Below, piece after piece: positions 1-6,838 of a stretch of 64,000 bases of DNA. The number at the start of each line of letters is the position of its first letter. Position 1 is the first letter of the stretch. The stretch is from NCBI RefSeq assembly GCF_013410655.1, contig NZ_JACCFP010000001.1, forward strand, positions 3,681,501 to 3,745,500. Reading direction: 5' to 3'. This DNA is from Nocardioides thalensis. Its GTDB lineage: Bacteria; Actinomycetota; Actinomycetes; Propionibacteriales; Nocardioidaceae. The translations under genes and the position numbers were made by a program. Under the pieces are notes generated by a model, which had not been told where the DNA came from, ran no database searches, and worked only from the letters and a program-made list of their open reading frames with translations.

Positions 1-77
1 TTGCCCTGCCAGGTGCCGAGCAGCCAGGCGATGGGGCCGCAGTCGGGGTGCAGGTTCTGAGGGAGTTCGAAGGCCAC
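1..77 (-). CDS. Nitrobindin-like heme-binding beta-barrel protein (N-terminal fragment)
   Basis: Only the first 25 codons are inside the window; the gene runs off the left edge. Read on the minus strand from a GTG, the protein begins V-AFELPQNLHPDCGPIAWLLG, followed by TWQG. This is the characteristic start of the actinobacterial nitrobindin/FABP-like family (DUF1794), beta-barrel proteins that bind ferric heme and isomerise peroxynitrite. A TAGACT box lies 8 nt before the GTG and there is no Shine-Dalgarno sequence, so the message may be leaderless. A TTG two codons upstream is an alternative start. The gene is divergent from the lasso cluster and probably unrelated to it. The family call rests on a short stretch recognised from memory. 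Confidence 0.75.
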   Translation of the reverse strand, partial: MAFELPQNLHPDCGPIAWLLGTWQG

Positions 78-120
78 GATCAACCAGTCTAGGCAACTCC
101 GACCGGGCAGACTGGCCCCC

Positions 121-1230
121 GTGTTGTCAGCCGCCGCCGTCTCGCAGGTACGGCGCGCGGTGCGGACCGCGCTGCGGGCCGAGACGGGCGAGCCGCCGCT
201 GTGGCGGTGGTCCGGGCAGGTGCCGGCACAGGACTTCGTCGCCGCGGTGCTGCGGCACCGGGTCGCCGGCCTGGTGGCCGGCGCCGAGGCGCTCGAGGTG
301 CCGCCCGAGGTGCATGAGCAGCTCGCCTCCGCCGCGCGCCTCGACCGGATGGACGCGATGGCCCACCTGCGAGCCGTGGCCGAGGTCGCCGGCGTCCTCG
401 ACGGCATCGACCACCTGGTCGTCAAGGGAGCGCCGCTCGCGGTCCAGACGACCGGCGACCCGACGGCGCGGGGAGCAGCGGACGTCGACGTGCTCGTCGA
501 CACGGCCGACCTGCCGGTCGCGCTCGGGCGGCTCGCCGCTCGCGACCTCGGCGTACGTCGCGAGCACGCGGTCGACCGGGACAGCTGGATGTGGCGCTAC
601 CAGCGATGGGCGGCGCACGAGGTGACGCTCGACGGCCCGCTCGGGTCCGTCGACCTGCACTGGCGGCTCGACCCGACGCACGACGGGCTGCCGGGGTTCG
701 CCGAGCTCTGGTCGCGGCGGACGAAGGTCGACGTCGGGCCGGTCACCGTGGCCACGCTCGGCGTCGCCGACGCCTTCGCGCACGCCCTGCGGCACGCGGC
801 CCAGGACGACTGGGGCTCGCTGCGCAGCCTCGTCGACGTGCACCGGCTGGCCCGCGACCCCGCCGCGTGGCGCGGCCCGAAGGGGCTCGCGCGGCTCGAC
901 CGCACCTCGCTCACCGTGGTCGACGCGACGGTGGGCCTCCCGGACGGCACGCCCGCGTTCCGGCGTACCTCCTCCGGACTGGCACGGGCGGTGAGCGCCC
1001 AGCGCCGACCGGTCCGGTTCACCCGGTTCCCCGGCGACGCGGCGATGCGGGCCGCGGGATACACGCTCGCGGCGAGCCGCTCCCCCCGCGACGTCGCGCT
1101 GACCGTGGCCCGGATCGCGCTGCCGCCGCTGCGGGTCACCCACCTGACCGACCGCGGACCGGTCAGCGCGATCGCCCGCGCGCTGCTCGCGCGCTCGCGG
1201 CGATCACCGGGATGGGACGAGCACCGATGA
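121..1230 (+). CDS. Lasso-cluster nucleotidyltransferase (NTP_transf_5 type)
   Basis: The 369-residue protein carries a Lys-Gly-containing strand (VVKGAPLA, about residue 99) followed by GAADVDVLVD at about 118-127. This is the G-x-D-x-D metal-binding signature of the uncharacterised nucleotidyltransferase family PF14907. Members are recurrent tailoring genes of lasso-peptide clusters. In the pseudomycoidin pathway the homologue is reported to add a hexose to the phosphate that the cluster kinase puts on the C-terminal serine. Here a kinase gene and two precursors ending in serine are present, so the same role is plausible but inferred. The gene starts at GTG 121 and its stop overlaps the next start (ATGA), which indicates translational coupling to the exporter. 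Confidence 0.72.
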   Translation: MLSAAAVSQVRRAVRTALRAETGEPPLWRWSGQVPAQDFVAAVLRHRVAGLVAGAEALEVPPEVHEQLASAARLDRMDAMAHLRAVAEVAGVLDGIDHLVVKGAPLAVQTTGDPTARGAADVDVLVDTADLPVALGRLAARDLGVRREHAVDRDSWMWRYQRWAAHEVTLDGPLGSVDLHWRLDPTHDGLPGFAELWSRRTKVDVGPVTVATLGVADAFAHALRHAAQDDWGSLRSLVDVHRLARDPAAWRGPKGLARLDRTSLTVVDATVGLPDGTPAFRRTSSGLARAVSAQRRPVRFTRFPGDAAMRAAGYTLAASRSPRDVALTVARIALPPLRVTHLTDRGPVSAIARALLARSRRSPGWDEHR

Positions 1231-2969
1231 TCCGTCGCGCGCGGCTCCACGTGCGGGCCATGGTCGTCGCGTGCGGCGCCGGCAGGGTGCTCCGGCTCCA
1301 GCTGCTGATGCTGCTCGGCGCGCTGCTCGAGGCCGTGGTGCTCGTGCTGCTGGTGCCGCTGGTGCAGCTCCTCGCCGGCGACGACGACGTGCGCGTGCCG
1401 GTGCTCGGCGTCGACGTCGGGCCGGTCGCCCTGCTCGGCGTGGCCGGCGCGGCCGTGCTGCTGCGCGGTGCGGTGCAGTGGCGGTCGGCGATCACCAACA
1501 GCGACGTGCTCCTGCGCACCACCGACGCGCTGCGGCTGCGCGCGCTCCGCGGCGTGCTCGAGGCCGACTGGACCTACCTCGTCCGCCAGCGCCGCAGCGA
1601 CGTCGTACAGGCGACGACCACGGAGATGGAGCGGGTCGACGCCGCCGTCCACCTGCTGCTGCGCTCGGCCGTCGACCTGCTGCTGCTCGCCGCCAGCGCG
1701 GCCGTCGCCGTGGTGATCTCGCCCCTGCTCGGCGGGCTCGCCGTGCTCTCGCTCGTGGTCGTGGTCGCGCTCGGTCGCGGCAGCGTCCGCCGCAGCATCG
1801 CCCTCGGGGTCGAGTGGACCCGCCGCAACGCGCTCTTCGGCGCCACCGTCACCGACTCGCTCGCCTCGCTCCGGCTGATCCGGGCCCACGACTCCTCCGA
1901 GCAGTGGGTGCGGCTGCTCGACGACGCGGCGCGGGAGGGCCGCCGGATCGAGCACCGGTACGTCGAGGTCACCTCCGCGATGCAGGCGATCGTGGGCTAT
2001 GCGGCGCTCGGGGCCGCGCTCGGGCTGGTGCTCCTCGGGCGGGCGATCGGGCTCGGGGTCGCCGAGCTGGTCGCCCTGGCCGCGGTCACCACCCGGCTGT
2101 TGTCGGTGGCGCGGGGGCTGCTGACGTCGACGCAGGCGTTCGCGCACTACTCACCGGCGCTCGACGCGGTGCAGCGGATCATCGACGAGACGGCGGCGCA
2201 CCGGGAGGGACTCGAGGGGCCGGAGGTTTCGAGCACTTCGAGGCTCGCAAGCTCGCACCTCAGCACAAGGCAAGGCGCCGGGGCGCCTCGCACCTCAACC
2301 ACCGGCAGCACCTCAACCTCCGGGCCCTTGCTCGAGCTGCGCGGCGTCGCGGCGTCGTACGGCGACCGCCCGGTGCTGCGTGATCTCGACCTGGTCGTGG
2401 CGCCGGCGTCCCTCGTCGCCGTCACCGGCCCGAGCGGCGCGGGCAAGTCGACGCTGCTCGACGTGGTGCTCGGCCTGCTGCCGCCGACCGCGGGCGAGGT
2501 GGTCGTCGGGGGCGAGCCGCTGACCGACCCGCGCGCGTGGCGGGCGCGCGTCGGCTACGTGCCCCAGCAGACCGTCCTCATCCCCGGCAGCGTGCGCGAG
2601 AACCTCACGTGGTCCGCCGGCCGCCCGGTCACCGACGACGACCTCTGGCGGGCGCTGGAGGCCGCATGCGTCGCCGACGTCGTACGCCAGCTCCCCGAGG
2701 GCCTCGACACGGTGCTCCAGGACCTGGCCCAGCTGTCGGGAGGGGAGCAGCAGCGGCTGTGCATCGCACGGGCGCTCGTGCGCGAGCCCGACCTGCTGGT
2801 GCTCGACGAGGCGACCTCGGCCCTCGACGCCGCCACGGAGGCGGACGTCGTGGCCAACCTGCGCCGTACCCCCGCCGCCCTCCTCGTCGCCACGCACCGC
2901 CCCGCGGTCGTCGGCGTCGCGGACCACGTGGTCAGCCTCGCGCCGGCAGAGGACGAGCCCCGCGCGTGA
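1227..2969 (+). CDS. ABC exporter, fused permease-ATPase (probable lasso peptide exporter)
   Basis: A 580-residue half-transporter with hydrophobic segments over residues 20-290 and an ATPase domain from about 369. The ATPase has Walker A GPSGAGKS (about 402), signature LSGGEQQR (about 503), Walker B LLVLDEATSALD and a switch His in ATHR. Such fused exporters (type D proteins) export and confer immunity to lasso peptides. The gene overlaps the nucleotidyltransferase by ATGA and lies 129 nt upstream of precursor 1. The linker between permease and ATPase (about residues 332-366) is Ser/Thr-rich low-complexity sequence encoded by what looks like an inserted repeat (separate entry). The substrate is inferred from context. 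Confidence 0.85.
   Translation: MIRRARLHVRAMVVACGAGRVLRLQLLMLLGALLEAVVLVLLVPLVQLLAGDDDVRVPVLGVDVGPVALLGVAGAAVLLRGAVQWRSAITNSDVLLRTTDALRLRALRGVLEADWTYLVRQRRSDVVQATTTEMERVDAAVHLLLRSAVDLLLLAASAAVAVVISPLLGGLAVLSLVVVVALGRGSVRRSIALGVEWTRRNALFGATVTDSLASLRLIRAHDSSEQWVRLLDDAAREGRRIEHRYVEVTSAMQAIVGYAALGAALGLVLLGRAIGLGVAELVALAAVTTRLLSVARGLLTSTQAFAHYSPALDAVQRIIDETAAHREGLEGPEVSSTSRLASSHLSTRQGAGAPRTSTTGSTSTSGPLLELRGVAASYGDRPVLRDLDLVVAPASLVAVTGPSGAGKSTLLDVVLGLLPPTAGEVVVGGEPLTDPRAWRARVGYVPQQTVLIPGSVRENLTWSAGRPVTDDDLWRALEAACVADVVRQLPEGLDTVLQDLAQLSGGEQQRLCIARALVREPDLLVLDEATSALDAATEADVVANLRRTPAALLVATHRPAVVGVADHVVSLAPAEDEPRA
2220..2323. repeat. 104-bp inverted-repeat element inside the exporter gene
   Basis: The stretch is bounded by perfect 9-bp inverted repeats, CCGGAGGTT at 2220-2228 and AACCTCCGG at 2315-2323. 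It contains further internal dyads (GGCGCC-GG-GGCGCC around 2274-2287) and CTCAACCACCGG-type motifs. It encodes the Ser/Thr-rich interdomain linker of the ABC exporter and its base composition differs from the flanking coding sequence. The look is that of a small non-autonomous palindromic repeat that landed in frame. I associate GGTTTCGAG...CTCAACCAC repeats with Nocardioidaceae genomes, but that is from memory and not verified here. Confidence 0.5.
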
Positions 2970-3098
2970 CTTCGCTCGCGTTCCCTAGTTGAATGGAGTA
3001 CGGAGACACGGGGGTCGTCGCCGCGAAGGACCCAACAGCTCCACCGTGTTCTCGGGCAGTGCACCGGTCGTGGCCGGTCAGTGACGGAGGGAAACCTG

Positions 3099-3218
3099 AT
3101 GGACAAGAAGACGTGGGCAGCGCCCACCGTCAAGCCGCTGACCTCGGCGAAGGACGCCCAGCTGGGCGGGTCGGCCGCCCGCGACGTCCTGACGGGCCGC
3201 CAGCGCGCGGGGTCCTGA
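3099..3218 (+). CDS. Lasso peptide precursor 1
   Basis: A 39-residue peptide starting MDKKTWAAPTVKPLTSAKDA, with a strong GGAGGG ribosome site 7 nt before ATG 3099. It lies directly between the exporter and the cyclase. The W-A-A-P-T-V segment matches the aromatic-x-x-P-x-hydrophobic motif by which lasso leaders bind the PqqD-like B1 protein. Aligning it with precursor 2 (5922) without gaps puts the likely cleavage after Ala20. The core would be QLGGSAARDVLTGRQRAGS (19 residues), with Asp9 available for a macrolactam to residue 1. It ends in Ser, the residue phosphorylated by PadeK-type kinases. Odd points are Gln at core position 1 and Asp instead of Thr at the penultimate leader position. 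Cleavage site and ring are inferred. Confidence 0.78.
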   Translation: MDKKTWAAPTVKPLTSAKDAQLGGSAARDVLTGRQRAGS

Positions 3219-3234
3219 CCTCACCGAGCCGAGC

Positions 3235-4950
3235 CTGAACACACCCCAGACCGCGTCCCACGCCTTCTGCGGCGCCTGGGACGAGCCCCTCCCGGGCCTT
3301 CACACGTGGCACGGCCCCGCGCCGGTCGACCACGCCGCTCTCCGCGCCTGGCTCGACACCGGCTGTCGCGGCAGCTCCCCCGTCCGGCAGGGCTTCGTCG
3401 CCGCGCTGACCCGCGCCGACGGCTCGGTGGTCGTCGCGTCCGGCTCCCGCTGGGAGCAGTCCCTCTTCTACGCCCTCGAGCAGGGCAGGCTGCTGCTCGC
3501 GACCCACCCGCGCGACCTCGTCCGCGGACTCACCCGGCCCCCCGCGCTCGACGTGGCGAAGCTGGTCGACCTGGTCGCCCTCTACGACGCTCCCGAGTCC
3601 ACCGTCTTCGAGGGCGTACGGCGGCTGCCGCTCGGCCACGTGCTGGAGCGGTCGCCGGGCCGTCCTCCGACCGTGCGCCCCTGGTTCACGCCCGCCACCG
3701 ACGAGGATCGCGCCATCTCCACGGCGGAGGCGCCGGCGCTGATGCGCGAGGCCGTGCGCGGTGCCGTTGCTGCCTCGCTCCCCGCCGGCGGCGACGTCGG
3801 CGCGACGCTGTCGGGCGGTCTCGACTCGGGCATGGTCGTGGCGACGGCGTCGGGACTGCTCGCGCCTGCCGGCCGCGGCATCCACGCGATGACCCACGTG
3901 CCCCTTCCGGGTGCGCCCGAGCCGACGGGCTCCTGGGAGGCGGACGACGGCCCGTACGCGGAGGACGTGGCTCGCTCCCTGACGGGCGTGACCTGGGCGC
4001 CGGTCGTCAACACCGACCGGGTCCCGCCTCTCGAGTCCTGCCGGTGGGCGCTCGACCGCGCCTGGTATCCCACGTTCAACCCCGCCAACCAGGAGTGGTG
4101 CAACCAGATCGTCCGGGACGCCGAGGCGCGCGGGCTCCCGCTGCTGCTGACCGGCGCCTCCGGCAACGCGACGTTCTCGCGCGACAACGACGGGATCGTG
4201 CGGGGCCTGCTGCAGCACGGCCGGCTCGGCGCTCTCGTGCGCGAGGTGCGGCGGCGTGCGGCGGCCCGCGGCGCGCTCGCGCCCGCCGCCCGGTCGGTCG
4301 TCCGCGAGACGCTGCCGCGCCGGGTGCTCGCCTGGCGGCGAGCGCAGCGCCGTCGCCGGCTCGGGGTGTCCTGGGCGATGCCCGACGTCGCCGACCTCCC
4401 CGTGCGCGCGGACGCGCTCAGCGACGCCGCCCGCGCCGACCTGGCGCTGCTCGCCCAGGAGTTCCCCCCTGCCGGCCGCGACATGTGGCTCGACTTCGTC
4501 CGGCTCGACACCTCCCGGCACGGATTCCCGCAGAACCTCTCCGACGACGTCTGGTGGAGCGACCCGCTGTCCGACCCCGAGGTGGTCGCGCTCGCGCTGC
4601 GACTCCCCGAGGAGGCCTGGCTGGCCGGCGGCCGCAACCGCGGCCTCGCGCGCGAGGCCGCGGCCGGTCTGCTTCCCGATCGCGTGCGGCTGCGCACGAC
4701 CAACGGCGGCCAGAGCGCGGACGTCGACCAGTGGGTCAGGGGCCAGGAGCAGGCCTATCGCGGCCTCGTCGACCGGTTCCGGGAGTCGCCGACCGTCCGA
4801 CAGGTCCTCGACGTCGAGCGTCTCGCGACCGCCGTGGGGCCCGAGATGACGGACCCCGCCACCGCCTCGGTCTGGCAGGACATCCACGGCCGCGCGTTCG
4901 CGATCGGGCAGTTCGCGGTCTGGTACGAGGACCGGGTGCGCTCAGGCTGA
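3235..4950 (+). CDS. Lasso cyclase (asparagine synthetase B-like macrolactam synthetase)
   Basis: The protein has the ATP-pyrophosphatase motif SGGLDS (residues 193-198 from the chosen start) and the overall layout of asparagine synthetase B-like lasso cyclases. These adenylate the ring Asp/Glu and close the isopeptide bond. The N-terminal glutaminase-like domain is degenerate and has no Cys2, as expected for a cyclase. The start is a problem: the reading frame is open from 3193, homologous-looking sequence (FCGAWDEPLPG) begins at about 3265, yet no ATG, GTG or TTG occurs in frame before GTG 3427, which would delete about 64 residues. I chose CTG 3235, 16 nt after the precursor stop, giving 571 residues. 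The 3' end overlaps the convergent kinase gene by 9 nt. Confidence 0.85.
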   Translation: MNTPQTASHAFCGAWDEPLPGLHTWHGPAPVDHAALRAWLDTGCRGSSPVRQGFVAALTRADGSVVVASGSRWEQSLFYALEQGRLLLATHPRDLVRGLTRPPALDVAKLVDLVALYDAPESTVFEGVRRLPLGHVLERSPGRPPTVRPWFTPATDEDRAISTAEAPALMREAVRGAVAASLPAGGDVGATLSGGLDSGMVVATASGLLAPAGRGIHAMTHVPLPGAPEPTGSWEADDGPYAEDVARSLTGVTWAPVVNTDRVPPLESCRWALDRAWYPTFNPANQEWCNQIVRDAEARGLPLLLTGASGNATFSRDNDGIVRGLLQHGRLGALVREVRRRAAARGALAPAARSVVRETLPRRVLAWRRAQRRRRLGVSWAMPDVADLPVRADALSDAARADLALLAQEFPPAGRDMWLDFVRLDTSRHGFPQNLSDDVWWSDPLSDPEVVALALRLPEEAWLAGGRNRGLAREAAAGLLPDRVRLRTTNGGQSADVDQWVRGQEQAYRGLVDRFRESPTVRQVLDVERLATAVGPEMTDPATASVWQDIHGRAFAIGQFAVWYEDRVRSG

Positions 4951-5802
4951 GCCTGCTGAGCCCGCGATCCGCACGACGGCGTCGACGACCTCCTCCAGGC
5001 TGTCGCGGGCCGGCGGGCGGCGTACCGCCCAGAGCGGCACCTGCCGGCACAGCGCAGTGGACCACTGCAGGAAGCCGGCCCGGTGCTCGGGCAGCTGGCA
5101 GATCCCGTAGCGGTCGGCGCTCGCGGCGACCGTGGTCAGCCCTTCGATCGGCGTGACCGGGAACGCCTCCACCTCGGCGCCGGTGGCGAGCGCACTGAGC
5201 ACGACCATGGCGCCCAGCGGCCGCGGCGTCAGGTCCGCGCCGCTGACCGCGTAGGCACGCTTGTCGCGCATCGGCAGCGGCCGGCCGTCGGAGAGCTCGG
5301 CACCGAGCCGGACCGCGATGTCGTCGGCCAGGTGCACCGGCCGCTCGATCGGGAGCACGGTCGGCGCCTCGCCGGTGATCGCGACCTCCGCGATGTCGTC
5401 GCAGGCGAAGCCCCAGCCGCGCCGCACCAGCTCAGCCGTCGTCGTGGACTTGCCAGCCGTCGACTCGCCGAGGATCGCGATCGCTCGTCCGTCCGGCGGG
5501 ACCACGATCGTCGCGTGCAGGTTGTAGCGGCGCCGGAACGTCAGGAGAGCGCGGGCGGCGGTCGCGTAGAGCAGCCAGTCCTCCTCCGCGCGGGCCGCGG
5601 GATCGGGCGCGTCGAGGAGCACCCGGTCGGTCGCGACGTACATCCGCGCCCGGTCGCCGTGGAAGAGGAGCCGGTCCGCGTCGGCCCACCAGTACGGCGG
5701 CTCCGCGCTGGCTGCCTCCCACGGATCCGGGGTCGCGCGCTCGGCCACCTCGACCCCGAGGACCTCCTGGGTCAACGCGGCCGGACCGAGGGTGATGTCC
5801 AC
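4942..5802 (-). CDS. HPr-kinase-like lasso peptide kinase
   Basis: A 286-residue protein with an HprK/P-type P-loop GESTAGKS (residues 112-119), followed by the typical GFACDDIAEV strand. HprK-like proteins in lasso clusters (PadeK, ThcoK) phosphorylate the side chain of the C-terminal serine of the precursor instead of HPr. Both precursors here end in Gly-Ser, which matches. The GTG start at 5802 is chosen because AGGAAGG lies 8 nt upstream; the frame is open further but lacks a ribosome site. The gene is convergent with the cyclase (9-nt overlap) and divergent from precursor 2. Confidence 0.82.
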   Translation of the reverse strand: MDITLGPAALTQEVLGVEVAERATPDPWEAASAEPPYWWADADRLLFHGDRARMYVATDRVLLDAPDPAARAEEDWLLYATAARALLTFRRRYNLHATIVVPPDGRAIAILGESTAGKSTTTAELVRRGWGFACDDIAEVAITGEAPTVLPIERPVHLADDIAVRLGAELSDGRPLPMRDKRAYAVSGADLTPRPLGAMVVLSALATGAEVEAFPVTPIEGLTTVAASADRYGICQLPEHRAGFLQWSTALCRQVPLWAVRRPPARDSLEEVVDAVVRIAGSAGSA

Positions 5803-5921
5803 GCCGTCAGCCTTCCTGTCTGAAAGAGGGTGCCGGGCCAACCAGGTCCGATATAACCTGAACCCGCTCCGCTCGTTTGACGAGTATCTCGGGATACTCC
5901 CCAATGCCCCAGAGGTGTCCC
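5803..5921. promoter_or_regulatory. Divergent control region of kinase and precursor 2
   Basis: This 119-nt interval separates two divergent genes and is AT-richer than its surroundings. ATATAAC at 5851-5857 can serve as a -10 core on either strand. A 7-bp perfect inverted repeat, GAGTATC (5882-5888) and GATACTC (5893-5899) with a 4-nt spacer, sits just upstream of the AGAGG ribosome site of precursor 2. It could be an operator or an RNA hairpin. No -35 element is convincing. Confidence 0.4.
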
Positions 5922-6068
5922 ATGCCCCGTCCAGAGCAGCGCGACCAGCGCAAGGCCTGGCGCGAACCGTCCCTCACCGTGCTGACGCGCGCCGCCGAGG
6001 CAGGCTTTCTCTTCCGCAACGGCGCCGACGGCTTCCAGCAGCAGGGCAAGCACAACCGCGGCAGCTGA
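5922..6068 (+). CDS. Lasso peptide precursor 2
   Basis: A 48-residue peptide with an AGAGG ribosome site 6 nt before ATG 5922. Its leader reads KAWREPSLTVLTRAAEA and aligns without gaps with precursor 1 (W-x-x-P-[ST]-[LV]-x-x-L-T-x-A-x-[DE]-A). After Ala27 the core would start GFLFRNGADGFQQQ and end KHNRGS, 21 residues. It has Gly1 and Asp9 for a nine-residue macrolactam ring, three glutamines just after the ring and a C-terminal Ser for the kinase. Gly1/Asp9 is the classical lasso arrangement; the penultimate leader residue is Glu instead of the usual Thr. An upstream ATG at 5904 would add six residues but lacks a ribosome site. The gene stands alone between the divergent kinase and convergent B1 gene. 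Confidence 0.8.
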   Translation: MPRPEQRDQRKAWREPSLTVLTRAAEAGFLFRNGADGFQQQGKHNRGS

Positions 6069-6089
6069 CCGGCCGCCGGCCGGCTCCGG

Positions 6090-6362
6090 TCAGGCCCGCG
6101 CGACCAGCTTGTGTTCGGCGAGGGCGTCGAGGAACGCGGTGACGTCGCGCTCACAGTCGGCCCGCTCGACGTCGTACTCGTCGAGCAGGGTGCCGACCAC
6201 CGCGTCCAGGGTGCGCGGCTCGTCGAGGATCTCCCAGATCCGCTGGCCCACCTCGTCGAGCCCCAGGTAGTCGAGGTCCTCGTTGAGGACGACCAGCACC
6301 TCGTCGAACGGCGCCTCGACGACGCCCGGCTGGCGCTGGATCACTCCGGTCTCCCACGACAT
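6090..6362 (-). CDS. PqqD-like leader recognition protein (lasso B1)
   Basis: A 90-residue protein of PqqD fold (RiPP recognition element). DEVLVVLNEDLDYLGLDEVG followed by RIWEIL matches the beta-wing and helix order of PqqD, and the family's usual length is 85-95. In lasso pathways B1 binds the leader through its W/Y-x-x-P segment and presents it to the B2 protease. It lies 10 nt downstream of the B2 stop, so the two form a minus-strand operon. The ATG at 6362 is the only sensible start; the open frame upstream lies within B2 sequence. Confidence 0.85.
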   Translation of the reverse strand: MSWETGVIQRQPGVVEAPFDEVLVVLNEDLDYLGLDEVGQRIWEILDEPRTLDAVVGTLLDEYDVERADCERDVTAFLDALAEHKLVARA

Positions 6363-6372
6363 GGCGGCCAGA

Positions 6373-6822
6373 CTATTCCAGGGTGCCGAACTGGTTGACC
6401 GGCCGGAACCCGGGCATCTCGTCGGCGCCGGTGACGACCGAGCCGGACGCCCCGACGAGCCACGCGTGCGGGATCGCGTCGGGCCGGGCGGGGTCCAGGC
6501 CGATGACCACCACGGCACGGGTGCCGCGGCGGCGGAGCATCAGGCTGGCGGCCACGGCCTGCTCCAGGCAGTTTGCGGAGGTACGGCGGGCGCCGGACGC
6601 CACCGCGCGGGCGACCACCGCCTCGCGGCCGGCCAGCGGCTCGAGCGCCATCGGCGCCGCCGGCGGGCCGTTCTCGCCCAGCAGCGACGCCCAGCGGCGC
6701 ATCGCCACCCACTTCCGCAGGCCGCGGGCGAGGAGGAGCAGCGCGATCGCCTCCAGCACCCGCAGGCGCCGGGTCGTCGTGCTCCACGCGGACGGCTCGG
6801 ACACGGCGCCAGCGTCGCACAC
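6373..6822 (-). CDS. Lasso leader peptidase (B2, transglutaminase-like)
   Basis: A 149-residue protein with LRVLEAIALLLLARGL near the N-terminus and the catalytic core NCLEQAVAASLMLRRRGTRA followed by PHAWLVG. Cys85 and His119 are the expected catalytic pair of the lasso_B2/Transglut_core3 family, which cleaves the leader before cyclisation. GTG 6822 is chosen because GAGG lies 6 nt upstream. An in-frame ATG at 6838-6840 is also possible, and that ATG shares a CATG with the start of the divergent DsrE gene. The gene is the first of the B2-B1 operon. Confidence 0.87.
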   Translation of the reverse strand: MCDAGAVSEPSAWSTTTRRLRVLEAIALLLLARGLRKWVAMRRWASLLGENGPPAAPMALEPLAGREAVVARAVASGARRTSANCLEQAVAASLMLRRRGTRAVVVIGLDPARPDAIPHAWLVGASGSVVTGADEMPGFRPVNQFGTLE

Positions 6823-6838
6823 CGATAGCCTCGGTCCC

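Noticed and set aside
3099..3218. Placing the core boundary so that the Thr in L-T is the penultimate leader residue
   Set aside because: Neither precursor would then have Asp or Glu at core positions 7-9, so no lasso ring could form.
3427..4950. Starting the lasso cyclase at GTG 3427
   Set aside because: It would remove about 64 residues that look coding (FCGAWDEPLPG onward) and part of the N-terminal domain, and there is no ribosome site before it.
3235..4950. Reading the asparagine-synthetase-like gene as asparagine synthetase of primary metabolism
   Set aside because: The N-terminal catalytic Cys2 is absent, and the neighbours (precursor, B1, B2, kinase, exporter) define a lasso cyclase.
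4942..5802. Calling the HprK-like protein a PTS HPr kinase
   Set aside because: There is no HPr or PTS gene nearby, and the gene lies between lasso genes, where such kinases modify the peptide.
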